NCBI GenBank assembly: GCA_902627575.1
Contig: CACOJQ010000003.1
Coordinates: 1-63,544 of the forward strand
Direction of reading: 5' to 3'
DNA length: 63,544 nt
From: an uncultured Bacteroidota bacterium
Lineage (GTDB): Bacteria > Bacteroidota > Bacteroidia > Flavobacteriales > BACL11
The position numbers were made by a program, and so were the translations under genes. This document shows, piece after piece, positions 55,739 through 63,544 of this stretch; the first letter of the stretch is position 1, and each line of letters starts with the position of its first letter. Below the pieces are notes generated by a model. It had not been told where the DNA came from and ran no database searches. It saw only the letters and a list, made by a program, of their open reading frames with translations.

Positions 55739-56518
55739 ATGAAATTTATAGATACTCATAGTCATTTATATAGTAGCAAATTTGATGAAGACAGACAGCA
55801 AGTTGTAAAAAATGCATTAAAATTAGGTGTAGAAACTATTTTACTACCCAACATCTCTAGTAAATACACCAATAAAATGTTAAATCTATGTCACTTGTTT
55901 CCAAAAAATTGTTTTCCTATGATAGGTTTACATCCGTGTTATGTAACCAAAGAAAATTATGAAACAGAAATACTTCATGTTGATTCAGAATTAGAAAAAG
56001 GAACATACATTGCTTTAGGTGAAATAGGAATTGACTTGCATTGGGACAAAAGTAATTTAGAAATCCAAAAAGTTGCGTTTGAGTATCAAATAAAACTAGC
56101 AAAAAAATATAATTTACCTATTGCCGTTCATATAAGAGAATCATTTAACGAGGCATTTGAAATTATCGTAAAACATAATGATGATAATTTAAATGGTGTA
56201 TTCCATTGTTTCACTGGCGATTTAACACAAGCTAATGAAATAATCAATTTAGGTGGCTTTTATCTAGGAATTGGAGGGGTTTTAACATTTAAAAATTCGG
56301 GATTAGCAGCCACAATACAAAATTTACCTTTAAAGCATTTAATTCTTGAAACTGACTCTCCTTATTTATCTCCAACGCCATACAGAGGAAAAAGAAATGA
56401 AAGTAAATATATTTTAAACATTGCAGAGAAATTAGCCGAAGTTAAAAATGTAAGTTTAGAAGAAATAGCTAACATCACTACAAAAAACTCAAAAAAACTA
56501 TTTAAATTACAAGCTTAA
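55739..56518 (+). CDS. tatD: TatD-family metal-dependent deoxyribonuclease
   Basis: A 259-aa TIM-barrel metal hydrolase of the TatD family, 3'-5' exonucleases implicated in DNA repair and turnover. Metal ligands: His in 'FIDTHSHLYS' (residues 3-12), Glu in 'ALGEIGIDLHW' near 87-97, His in 'IAVHIRESF' and 'VFHCFTGD', and Asp in 'LILETDSPYLSP'. Length is normal. It is divergent from the GT9 gene and followed by tRNA-Ser. ATG chosen is the first and lies 5 nt after a -7 element. Confidence 0.95.
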   Translation: MKFIDTHSHLYSSKFDEDRQQVVKNALKLGVETILLPNISSKYTNKMLNLCHLFPKNCFPMIGLHPCYVTKENYETEILHVDSELEKGTYIALGEIGIDLHWDKSNLEIQKVAFEYQIKLAKKYNLPIAVHIRESFNEAFEIIVKHNDDNLNGVFHCFTGDLTQANEIINLGGFYLGIGGVLTFKNSGLAATIQNLPLKHLILETDSPYLSPTPYRGKRNESKYILNIAEKLAEVKNVSLEEIANITTKNSKKLFKLQA

Positions 56519-56564
56519 TATCAAAAAACATAGAATGAAGTATTTTAAGATTTGTTTACTTTTT

Positions 56565-56651
56565 GGTGAGGTGGCCGAGTGGCTTAAGGCGCACGCTTGG
56601 AAAGCGTGTAAACGGGAAACTGTTTCGGGGGTTCGAATCCCTTCCTCACCG
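56565..56651 (+). tRNA. tRNA-Ser (anticodon GGA)
   Basis: An 87-nt class II tRNA. Acceptor stem GGTGAGG (56565-56571) pairs with CCTCACC (56644-56650), discriminator G at 56651. The anticodon stem CACGC/GCGTG encloses TTGGAAA with anticodon GGA. A long variable arm and the T arm motif GGTTCGAATCC follow. The CCA end is not encoded. It reads serine UCU/UCC codons. A terminator hairpin starts 18 nt later. Confidence 0.97.
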
Positions 56652-56668
56652 CATACTATACCAAGAAG

Positions 56669-56706
56669 CCCTTGTATATCAACAATTTACAAGGGTTTTC
56701 TTTTTT
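56669..56706 (+). terminator. Rho-independent terminator after tRNA-Ser
   Basis: An 8-bp stem CCCTTGTA/TACAAGGG (56669-56676 with 56688-56695), an 11-nt loop, then TTTTCTTTTTT. It lies 18 nt after the tRNA. Confidence 0.82.
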
Positions 56707-56736
56707 CTTCAAGTTTGTTTATTTTAGTTTATTATT

Positions 56737-58251
56737 TTATTCTATTACTATTCTTTTTTCTACTGATCCATCATCATAGATAAATAGTGATGGTTGATTT
56801 TTTTGTTTTGTATATCTGCCCAATAAGTCTATTACTTTAAAAATTTCTTTTTTTGTTGCGTGTTCTTTTATGACAGTTATATCATTATCACAATTTCCAG
56901 GAAAGTTTAAATCTAACCAATCTAAACGATTACTAATCCATTGTTTTAATACTGTGATTTCTTCAGAGTATGATTGTGGAATAGGACTAGGCTCAATCCA
57001 GATCTGCTGACCGATATGTGGCCACCTTGTAAAATTTCTATTCTTTGCATCACTAATTAATGATGTATCTAAGTTAATCCAATTAAAAACAGAATCTTCA
57101 TGTAAAAAAGCTGTTCTAAAATTCTGCCACCTACACTTTAATCTATTTTGGAATATAGTATCTTGCATCATTGATTGCCACCACATTGGCATAGACATTA
57201 AATCTTCACAATCAGGTTGATTTTGCAAATAAGTCCATCCAGTAGGGTCGTAATTTGAACAAACTTCAGAGACACCATATGTTTGGTCGAAATCCCATAT
57301 AGGGCCCATATTTAACTTCCCACCATTTTTGTCTCTATTTTTATGTAAGTACGAACTCAATTTGTAACCATCTGAATTTTTACTTAATTCATTAATAATC
57401 AAAAAATCTACAAAAGAGTTCAAATTAATATAATCTGTGTACCGTATTCCTAAATTATTGTGATAATCATTTGAAAACACCGCACTTTCAAAATAGCTAA
57501 ACCAATCCGCAATATAATCCTCCTGTTCTTGTTGAATATTTTCAGCTTTAGGATAATACCACTGATAAAAAAGTGGATAATACCCAGACTGTGAATTATA
57601 ATTTGAGGAGAAGCCCTGAGAGTAATATCCTAACCAGTCTAATCTTAAAATATATCCTCCTGTAAGTGAATCACCGTAAATATCATCCTCATCAAGCTTG
57701 GCAATATCAACTCGGTCGTCATCTCTTTTTATTTTTTCACATAAAATATACAATCCTCTATAGTCATTATCTATAATTAATTCAATATAACGCCAATTCG
57801 AAGCATAATGGCCCATTCTTTGAAACACATAAAAACTAAATGGAATTCTTACTTGACTTTTATCTATGACCATGGCATGAAGAATCCAGTCTTCTTCCTT
57901 ACCCATGCCTAATAGTGATGCTGATGTATCTTCATCATCACTATTCCATAATTCAATGGAATAAGTTTTTTTTTGAAAACCCTGAGTAGAATTACCTCTT
58001 GTTTCTATACCACAGAATCCATCATAATGGTTAGGAAAATCATTGATGTTATTTATTAGACCAGAGCCATTATTAATTATCTGAAAACTGGCTGGTATTT
58101 TCGGCTCGTCAGGTATATTTGCTCCTCCAGTATTTATAATGATGATTGGTAAATTTGAGTTAGTAAGAATTTGGCAATTAGCTACATTAAATTTTAAAAT
58201 AAATATAGGAATTAATGATGAGAAAAGATAATTCTTGATCGATATTTTCAT
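56737..58251 (-). CDS. CotH-family protein with C-terminal T9SS-type sorting domain
   Basis: A 504-aa secreted protein. Signal peptide 1-26 (ends NVANC or CQ; a Cys at 26 may allow lipidation). The CotH domain spans about 30-420: 'GIETRGNSTQGFQKKTYSIE' near residue 82, 'IDKSQVRIPFSFYVFQRMG' near 133, and the metal-binding 'NMGPIWDFDQTYG' near 315. CotH proteins include atypical protein kinases of spore coats. The last 50 residues ('KEIFKVIDLLGRYTKQKNQP' then LFIYDDGSVEKRIVIE) match type A type-IX sorting domains. So it is probably exported to the surface by T9SS. Last gene of the MBOAT/SGNH cluster, 33 nt after it. Confidence 0.88.
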   Translation of the reverse strand: MKISIKNYLFSSLIPIFILKFNVANCQILTNSNLPIIIINTGGANIPDEPKIPASFQIINNGSGLINNINDFPNHYDGFCGIETRGNSTQGFQKKTYSIELWNSDDEDTSASLLGMGKEEDWILHAMVIDKSQVRIPFSFYVFQRMGHYASNWRYIELIIDNDYRGLYILCEKIKRDDDRVDIAKLDEDDIYGDSLTGGYILRLDWLGYYSQGFSSNYNSQSGYYPLFYQWYYPKAENIQQEQEDYIADWFSYFESAVFSNDYHNNLGIRYTDYINLNSFVDFLIINELSKNSDGYKLSSYLHKNRDKNGGKLNMGPIWDFDQTYGVSEVCSNYDPTGWTYLQNQPDCEDLMSMPMWWQSMMQDTIFQNRLKCRWQNFRTAFLHEDSVFNWINLDTSLISDAKNRNFTRWPHIGQQIWIEPSPIPQSYSEEITVLKQWISNRLDWLDLNFPGNCDNDITVIKEHATKKEIFKVIDLLGRYTKQKNQPSLFIYDDGSVEKRIVIE

Positions 58252-58284
58252 TATTTATGATTTAATAATTGCTAATTTAAATAT

Positions 58285-59733
58285 TTAAAACTGAAAATAT
58301 ATAAACGGAACAACGTCTTTTCCACTAACTTGAACAATTATCCAGCAAATCAAAGCAAGAAAAAATGCCTTAATGTACAGTGGACTGTTTTCTATAAAAT
58401 TAATCAAACGAAACTCGAATTTTCTTGGAAGCATATGTAAAATATATCCAATTATAATCATTAAAATGATGTAGGGATATGATGAAGCTACTTGTAAACT
58501 ATGCAGTAAATTAAAATTGTTTTTTATTTGAAAAACAATATCTAATGACTTAGAATAGCTGTCAGCTCTAAAGAAAATCCAACAAAATGAAACAAAATGA
58601 AAGGTTAATAAAAATCCTAAAATTCTGAAAACAGTATTTTTTGGAATTGAAATAACGGACTTAATAATTTTCTCTATTACAAGCATTAAGCCGTGCATTA
58701 TACCCCAAAGAATAAACTTCCAGTTTGAACCATGCCATAATCCCCCTAATATCATTGTTATAGATAAATTTATATACGTCCGTATTAATCCCTTTCTGTT
58801 GCCTCCTAATGAAATATACAAATAATCTTTTAGCCAACGAGATAAAGAAATATGCCATCTTCTCCAAAATTCAGTTACGCTAGAAGATTGGTAAGGTGAA
58901 TCAAAGTTTATTGGCAAATAAAAACCAAGTAGTAAAGCCAAACCTATTGCTATGTCAGAATAACCCGAAAAATCACAATATATTTGTAATGCATAAGCAT
59001 AAACACCTATTAAATTTTCAACACCACTATAAAGAAGAGGATTATCAAAAACTCTGTCAACGTAATTAACGCTAATATAATCTGAGATAATAGCTTTCTT
59101 AAATAACCCACTACCTATTAAAAATACTGCCTTACTTAAATTGTGATTAGATAATTTTAATTTTAATCTAATTTGGGGTAAAAATTCAGATGCACGAACA
59201 ATTGGCCCTGCAACTAATTGTGGGAAAAATGTAACAAAAAAAGCAAAATTTAATATATTCTTTTCAGGAGTTAGCTTGCCCCTATAAACATCAATTGAAT
59301 AACTTAAAGTTTGAAACGTATAAAATGATATCCCTACTGGCAAAAAAATGTCCAATGATTCATAATTTGTTCCAAAACTGTTTATTATGTCTATAAAAAA
59401 ATTTGTATACTTAAAATACACTAGTAAACCTAAGTTGGAGACAATGCTAACAATAAGGTATATAAGTCTTTTGTTTTTTTTAGAGTTGTATATGTATATC
59501 CCCAAAGTATAATCAACTATTGTTGAAAAAATTAGTATCCAAAAATAAAAGCCGCTAGATTTATAGTAAAAGAAAAGTGAAAATAATATTGTCCAAACAG
59601 CTCTAGCAATTCTTTGCTTTCTAAACAAAATAAAAACAAATAAAAAACCAAGAAAGAAAAACAAAAAGAGACCACTATTAAAAATTAATGGTTTTTCAAT
59701 ATCATAATACAAATAATCTTGAAAATTAATCAT
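58285..59733 (-). CDS. MBOAT-family membrane O-acyltransferase (AlgI/PatA-like)
   Basis: A 482-aa polytopic membrane protein of the MBOAT family, which carries acyl (usually acetyl) groups across the inner membrane for O-acylation of glycans. Diagnostic: 'FLPVGISFYTFQTLSYSIDV' near residue 128, 'QLVAGPIVRASEFLPQI', 'WRRWHISLSRWLKDYLYISL' near 288 and the catalytic His in 'GGLWHGSNWKFILWGIMHG'. Its ATG overlaps the stop of the upstream SGNH-LysM gene by 8 nt. With two SGNH hydrolases upstream the layout resembles AlgI/J/X and PatA/PatB. Target glycan unknown. Confidence 0.94.
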   Translation of the reverse strand: MINFQDYLYYDIEKPLIFNSGLFLFFFLGFLFVFILFRKQRIARAVWTILFSLFFYYKSSGFYFWILIFSTIVDYTLGIYIYNSKKNKRLIYLIVSIVSNLGLLVYFKYTNFFIDIINSFGTNYESLDIFLPVGISFYTFQTLSYSIDVYRGKLTPEKNILNFAFFVTFFPQLVAGPIVRASEFLPQIRLKLKLSNHNLSKAVFLIGSGLFKKAIISDYISVNYVDRVFDNPLLYSGVENLIGVYAYALQIYCDFSGYSDIAIGLALLLGFYLPINFDSPYQSSSVTEFWRRWHISLSRWLKDYLYISLGGNRKGLIRTYINLSITMILGGLWHGSNWKFILWGIMHGLMLVIEKIIKSVISIPKNTVFRILGFLLTFHFVSFCWIFFRADSYSKSLDIVFQIKNNFNLLHSLQVASSYPYIILMIIIGYILHMLPRKFEFRLINFIENSPLYIKAFFLALICWIIVQVSGKDVVPFIYFQF

Positions 59734-61156
59734 ATACTCTTGTTATATATTTTTTATATGCTTTTAGAAGAGCCTGACTAAAATATCTAGCCTGTAAACT
59801 ATATCCTTTTGCAGTGAAATGAACCCTATCCTTTTTTGCTAATTTATCTTTTTTTAGTGCTTTAAATGAGCCTACTCCTCCTAAAATGTTAAATAAATCA
59901 AAATAAGCTATATTATGATATTCTGCATATAAAGTTAATGAGTCAGCTATTATCTTAGACTCAATAGATTTCTTTTCGCTTTCTGCTGGAATCCATAAAA
60001 TAAAAGGTAAATCTTTATCAATTGATTTCAGTTTATCATAAAAAGTTTTAAAGCTACTTACAATTCTTACACTGTCTTCAAATGATTCATTGGTTCCTAG
60101 TGCAGCAACTATCAAATCTGGTTTTAAGTAAGGTAACTGATTAAAAAAAATTTCAGTATTATTATAATCATCATATGTAGCTCCGTTAACACCAATCATG
60201 TGATATAACACTCCAGAATTAAAAGTATTCTCCAATACAATACCATGCCATCTCATCAAATTTTGGGCCTTATTAGTTTTGATATTCTTGAAAAATATGT
60301 ATTCAGTTAATGAATCTAACAAAGTAATTTCAGTGTAGTGTTTATGAGTTGATTTCTTGTAATTAAGATCAAGTAATACACTATCGGGTATTGATGATAT
60401 TTTAACCTCTTTTTCTTTAACAATTAGCTTTTGTCCTGCAAAAATTAAATCATTTTTTAAATTATTTAGCTTTTTTATTTTACTAACCGAGGTACTAAAC
60501 TTAGTTGCTATTTTTCCTAAATAATCACCAGCAATAACTTTATATTTTATTTCTTCAATAGCAGTAGCTGTTTCTTCTAATATGTCTCTATCTTTTGAAC
60601 TCATGATAGAAAAATCATAATAATCTTGTCCAAAAGGATGAAAAATTTTCAAATTATTAAAATGATAATTTAAGTCTGATTTTGGATTTAAAGAGAGCTT
60701 TAATACGGCATTTGAATCCTTTGTTTCAATTAAAAAACCACATATACCTATATTAGAATTATCTTGGCAATAACTATTTCTACAACTTACCCATTCAACA
60801 TTACTAAAAGAATAAACGTCACTTGGACTATTTGAATTTGCAACCTTGTAAGGAAAAACTAATCCTCTACCAGCGTTACCAAATCTGTTTTGTAAAATAT
60901 TTCTTATCTCACCTGTTATAAAACCTGCTTGAGTATGTGAGTTTCCTACATGAATTATATTTAATCGGTCTATTTGACCTTTTTCTAATAAATCTAATTT
61001 TTTAAAAAAATTATTTAAGCTGCTATCATTTGATATGACCAAATTACTATCATTTTTAAAAGTTGTAACACTTTCTTGCTTTTCTAATGTTTGAGCAAAA
61101 AGCGATATATTACAACAACTGAATAATGTAAATATTATAGTAAGTAATTTATTCAT
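59726..61156 (-). CDS. SGNH/GDSL hydrolase with internal LysM domain
   Basis: A 476-aa periplasmic protein from the Met opening MNKLLTIIFTLFS (signal peptide, cleaved near LFAQT). SGNH block I is 'IIHVGNSHTQAG' (GNS in place of GDS; Ser kept). A LysM domain lies inside the chain (about residues 205-250, 'YKVIAGDYLGKIATKFSTSV', 'NNLKNDLIFAGQKL'). Block III 'ALGTNES' and block V 'DRVHFTAKGY' (Asp, His) complete the triad. LysM binds peptidoglycan-type glycans. The protein is therefore a good candidate for the acetyl-transfer partner of the MBOAT downstream. It overlaps both neighbours by 8 nt. Confidence 0.9.
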   Translation of the reverse strand: MNKLLTIIFTLFSCCNISLFAQTLEKQESVTTFKNDSNLVISNDSSLNNFFKKLDLLEKGQIDRLNIIHVGNSHTQAGFITGEIRNILQNRFGNAGRGLVFPYKVANSNSPSDVYSFSNVEWVSCRNSYCQDNSNIGICGFLIETKDSNAVLKLSLNPKSDLNYHFNNLKIFHPFGQDYYDFSIMSSKDRDILEETATAIEEIKYKVIAGDYLGKIATKFSTSVSKIKKLNNLKNDLIFAGQKLIVKEKEVKISSIPDSVLLDLNYKKSTHKHYTEITLLDSLTEYIFFKNIKTNKAQNLMRWHGIVLENTFNSGVLYHMIGVNGATYDDYNNTEIFFNQLPYLKPDLIVAALGTNESFEDSVRIVSSFKTFYDKLKSIDKDLPFILWIPAESEKKSIESKIIADSLTLYAEYHNIAYFDLFNILGGVGSFKALKKDKLAKKDRVHFTAKGYSLQARYFSQALLKAYKKYITRVYD

Positions 61157-62537
61157 CAAGTGATTTTTTATACTCCTCATATTCATGCATTAAATATTCA
61201 AAAACTAAAGTAGATGCATGTTTTGCCCCGCTTGGGCTAAAATGAATATAATCCTTATTTGCATAATTAAGCTCTTCTACCCATCTAATCATACTGTTTT
61301 CACCACCCATCGCTTGATATAAATTAAAATATGCTACATTACATGCTCTTGCTGCCTCCCTTTGAGCTTTTACTACATGTATAACAGAGGGGTTAGAAGA
61401 CATGCTTCCCTCTGGGTTTTTGTAAGATTGATCAGGAACACTTACAATCAAAATCGAAGCATAGGGTATTGCTTTTTTAAAATGTCTTACAACTCTCTCC
61501 ATTTGTTTTTGGTACCAAACAAAGTTTGACTTTCCACTTATCACATTTAATCCAAACTGTAATATTATCAAATCATAATTCATTTCTTGATTAAAGCTAG
61601 TAAGCATATTTGATGAAATTTTAGTCATTGGCATACCACTATTTCCCCTAATTGCAAAATTATCTACTAAAACTCCTTTGTTGCTTTCAAAGGATAATCC
61701 ATAAATTGGTATTGGAGATGAAAAGTTGAATTGAATACTCAATTCTTTTTGTGCATATTTTGATAAATATAATGTGTTTACATGCTCTTCTTTTTCTAGC
61801 AGAAATGTGTCTTTTTTTACAAACAGCTTACTGCTCTTTACTTTTGATGTATCAACACCATAAAATAACTTTGTGGAAGGAAAGTCTTGTAAAAAACGAA
61901 TATTGCTTGACTTGTAAGAAACTTCATGATTCAAATGTGTCATATCTGGTACAAAAACTTCTCCTGATATACCAAGAGGAAAAAAATTATTTGATTGGTT
62001 AACATTATAACTTTTCCATCCTTTTGAAAATCTATGTTTAACGGTAGTCCTAAAAAAATTGGTGATTGAAGTTATCGGAACAAAACCTACTCCTCTACCC
62101 CCGAACCTTTCTTGAAGCATTGTTCTCAAAGTCATACTCATCAGATCTCCTTCAATCATAGAATCACCATAGTAACCAATTCTTGAGGTTCCTTTTCCTT
62201 TGTTTTCGACATTTAAAAGTGATTGAAAAAAGTAAACAAGTGCATTATGATCGCCATCATAATTTTTAATTCTATCAATGCTGTCATTATACGCTTCGAA
62301 TTTTTCTTTGTTTGCAATTATGTCTTTTAAAAAAATTATATTTTGTTTTAGCCTCGAGTTTTCTTGAATTTTAGTGTTTCTAACAAGAAGATTTTTTTTT
62401 ATTGGTAAAATATTTGCTGGCCTATAGTTTTGCTTCAAATATTGAGATTTTTCATAAACTATATCATAAATACACAAGAATATAAACACAAATGAAATTA
62501 GAAAAAAACCTTTAAATAAGCTATTGTCTTTATTCAT
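61149..62537 (-). CDS. Membrane-anchored SGNH/GDSL hydrolase-family protein
   Basis: A 462-aa protein with an N-terminal membrane anchor (residues 9-26, SLFKGFFLISFVFIFLCIYD region). The SGNH domain has block I 'RIGYYGDSMIEGDLMSMTLR' near residue 120 (GDS with catalytic Ser), block III 'LQFGLNVIS' and block V 'YIHFSPSGAKH' (preceded by Asp), so the catalytic triad is intact. It is a paralogue of the following LysM-bearing gene. Both are likely periplasmic acetyl-transferring or deacetylating enzymes working with the MBOAT. The start overlaps the lipoprotein stop by 8 nt (ATGAATAA). Confidence 0.9.
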   Translation of the reverse strand: MNKDNSLFKGFFLISFVFIFLCIYDIVYEKSQYLKQNYRPANILPIKKNLLVRNTKIQENSRLKQNIIFLKDIIANKEKFEAYNDSIDRIKNYDGDHNALVYFFQSLLNVENKGKGTSRIGYYGDSMIEGDLMSMTLRTMLQERFGGRGVGFVPITSITNFFRTTVKHRFSKGWKSYNVNQSNNFFPLGISGEVFVPDMTHLNHEVSYKSSNIRFLQDFPSTKLFYGVDTSKVKSSKLFVKKDTFLLEKEEHVNTLYLSKYAQKELSIQFNFSSPIPIYGLSFESNKGVLVDNFAIRGNSGMPMTKISSNMLTSFNQEMNYDLIILQFGLNVISGKSNFVWYQKQMERVVRHFKKAIPYASILIVSVPDQSYKNPEGSMSSNPSVIHVVKAQREAARACNVAYFNLYQAMGGENSMIRWVEELNYANKDYIHFSPSGAKHASTLVFEYLMHEYEEYKKSLDE

Positions 62538-63174
62538 AAATTTTCTTAGATTCTAGTGTATTTACCCTGATTTTAAGCTCTTGAATTGTATATTCTGTAA
62601 AATCTGGCAATGGTCCATAGCCAAATTCTTTTTCAAGATCACTAATCCTATAAATTTTTGATTTAAGCTCAGAATTAAGAAAGTAATAATTTAAACTTTC
62701 TTCCCATGGTTCATTAATGTTAAAATCCCATACTTTACTAATAAAAATTAGATCATCATAAATAATAAAATCCACGTTTTCATACAACTTTTCATTAATG
62801 TAAAAGTCTTTTTGTTTTAGCTTATTTGTGTTATCTTTTTGATTAATTCTATATATGTCAGTCCAAAGCACATAAGTTTCTTTAAATACATTAAGTATTC
62901 CTGACGTGCTTACATTTATCCTCTCAGAAAAGAAACAACTGTCATTAATTATAGCTGAAACTTTATGTTCACCCGATTTTAGATTAACATCTATTGTTCC
63001 AAAAGCAGGAATCTCATATTCTTTTTGATTGACTTTAACTTTTAAATCTTCTGGTTTAGGATTGTCAATAATAATATGATGAGTTTTATTTATGTTACAA
63101 GATAAAAGTAATATTAAAGTAAGAAAATTAAGCAAATATTTTTTATCTCTACAAAATTGAATTGATAAATTCAT
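62530..63174 (-). CDS. Putative lipoprotein of unknown function in the MBOAT/SGNH operon
   Basis: A 214-aa protein. A hydrophobic stretch (residues 13-25) ends in lipobox LLSC with Cys at about 26. The next 70 residues form a short beta-sandwich-like segment ('KVKVNQKEYEIPAFGTIDVN', 'LKSGEHKVSAIINDSCFF') reminiscent of PEGA-type repeats. The rest has no recognised domain and ends in a charged helix. It lies 31 nt after an OmpA-family gene and overlaps the SGNH gene by 8 nt, so it belongs to that unit. I do not recognise a family. Confidence 0.7.
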   Translation of the reverse strand: MNLSIQFCRDKKYLLNFLTLILLLSCNINKTHHIIIDNPKPEDLKVKVNQKEYEIPAFGTIDVNLKSGEHKVSAIINDSCFFSERINVSTSGILNVFKETYVLWTDIYRINQKDNTNKLKQKDFYINEKLYENVDFIIYDDLIFISKVWDFNINEPWEESLNYYFLNSELKSKIYRISDLEKEFGYGPLPDFTEYTIQELKIRVNTLESKKIYE

Positions 63175-63205
63175 AAATCAAGAAATAATTAAATTGAGCG
63201 TCAAA

Positions 63206-63544
63206 TTACTGGTCTAATAGTTCATACAAGTCATCTAAATTTGGAGATAAAATCATTTCTATTCTTCTATTTGCGCTTCTTCCTTCTTTCGTCGCATTAC
63301 TAGAAATAGGGTAAAATTCTGCTCTTCCGGCAGCCGTAAATTGAGATGACAATAAATTAGAATTAGTTAAAAGAACTTTTACTACACTTGTCGCTCTTTT
63401 AACACTAAGATCCCAATTATCTTTAATTGCACCTTTACCATTTAAAGGAATACTATCTGTATGACCCTCAACTAGAATTTCTAAATTTTGCTGATTTTCT
63501 AAAGCATTGGAGAGCTTATTTAAAGCAGAAATTCCATTTTGATT
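63206..63544 (-). CDS. OmpA-family peptidoglycan-binding protein (C-terminal part; N-terminus beyond window)
   Basis: The frame is open from the window edge to TAA 63206-63208 (112 codons seen). The visible part is an OmpA C-terminal domain: 'NLEILVEGHTDSIPLNGKGA', 'DNWDLSVKRATSVVKVLL' and 'FTAAGRAEFYPISSNATKEG' followed by RSANRRIEMIL. The Asp and Arg that grip the diaminopimelate of peptidoglycan are present (TDS; NRRIE). The protein ends in an acidic tail (DDLYELLDQ). It is the most upstream visible gene of the lipoprotein-SGNH-SGNH-MBOAT-CotH run. Confidence 0.9.
   Translation of the reverse strand, partial: NQNGISALNKLSNALENQQNLEILVEGHTDSIPLNGKGAIKDNWDLSVKRATSVVKVLLTNSNLLSSQFTAAGRAEFYPISSNATKEGRSANRRIEMILSPNLDDLYELLDQ

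Noticed and set aside
56535-56783. 82-codon plus-strand ORF
   Set aside because: It runs straight through tRNA-Ser and its terminator; the protein would be a translation of the tRNA.
1-63544. CRISPR arrays, insertion sequences, prophage or integrative elements
   Set aside because: No regularly spaced direct repeats with spacers, transposase, integrase, terminal inverted repeats or attachment-site duplication was seen; the tRNA-Ser has no duplicated 3' end in the window.

Overview
The window is a dense, strongly A+T-rich stretch of a Bacteroidota chromosome, most likely a marine or aquatic Flavobacteriales-type organism. Evidence for this: a complete alternative complex III operon (actA-F), T9SS-associated proteins (a PorG/DUF6089-like barrel and a CotH-family protein with a C-terminal sorting-type domain), BamA/OmpH envelope genes, a SusC-style carboxypeptidase-like N-terminus on a TonB receptor, TTG and GTG starts, A-rich leaders instead of Shine-Dalgarno sites, and many copies of the Bacteroidota -7 promoter element TAnnTTTG. 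No insertion sequence, phage gene, integrase or CRISPR array was seen. Most of the window is conserved core genome.

Layout. 1-1.7 kb: end of an Omp28-like gene and two outer-membrane barrel proteins. 1.7-10.8 kb (minus): ruvB, then the quinol:cytochrome c oxidoreductase operon actABCDEF, closed by a terminator. 10.9-13.0 kb: Nfu-type protein, Mrp ATPase and trmB. 13.1-18.3 kb: a glycosyltransferase, then a phosphate locus (PhoR-like kinase, PhoB-like regulator, a 33-aa membrane peptide, a PiT-like permease and an OprO/P-like porin) with a clear array of 11-bp-phased Pho-box-like hexamers. 18.4-20.9 kb: small membrane protein, LuxE-like synthetase, GNAT and PqqB-like metallo-hydrolase. 20.9-33.2 kb: a conserved envelope cluster (esterase, pdxJ, CBS protein, Omp85-like protein, nadK, porG-like, uppS, bamA, two ompH, murI, gamma-carbonic anhydrase, Nfu, barrel protein). 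33.2-33.6 kb: a gene-free spacer with what looks like a decayed Cys-rich ORF. 33.6-43.1 kb: ferredoxin reductase, ferredoxin, sucB, sucA, prenyl synthase, rfbA, RND transporter. 43.2-50.0 kb (minus): frr, pyrH, tsf, rpsB, rpsI, rplM, kbl, gdhA. 50.2-56.7 kb: TonB receptor, kdsB, HU/SPOR protein, thioesterase, GT9, tatD, tRNA-Ser.

56.7-63.5 kb (minus) is the most unusual part. It is an apparent operon of an OmpA-family protein (cut by the window edge), a lipoprotein, an SGNH hydrolase, a second SGNH hydrolase with an internal LysM domain, an MBOAT acyltransferase and a CotH-family protein. Three successive junctions overlap by exactly 8 nt. An MBOAT with SGNH partners is the layout of O-acetylation systems such as PatA/PatB and AlgI/AlgJ/AlgX. 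LysM and OmpA domains point to peptidoglycan or the periplasmic face of the envelope.

Other points worth attention are the Pho-box array with its small first ORF, several genes whose ATG lies 4-5 nt after a -7 element (possible leaderless mRNAs), a perfectly palindromic bidirectional promoter, and an ACIII operon with no cytochrome oxidase genes behind it. All calls come from reading the sequence; no database search was run.
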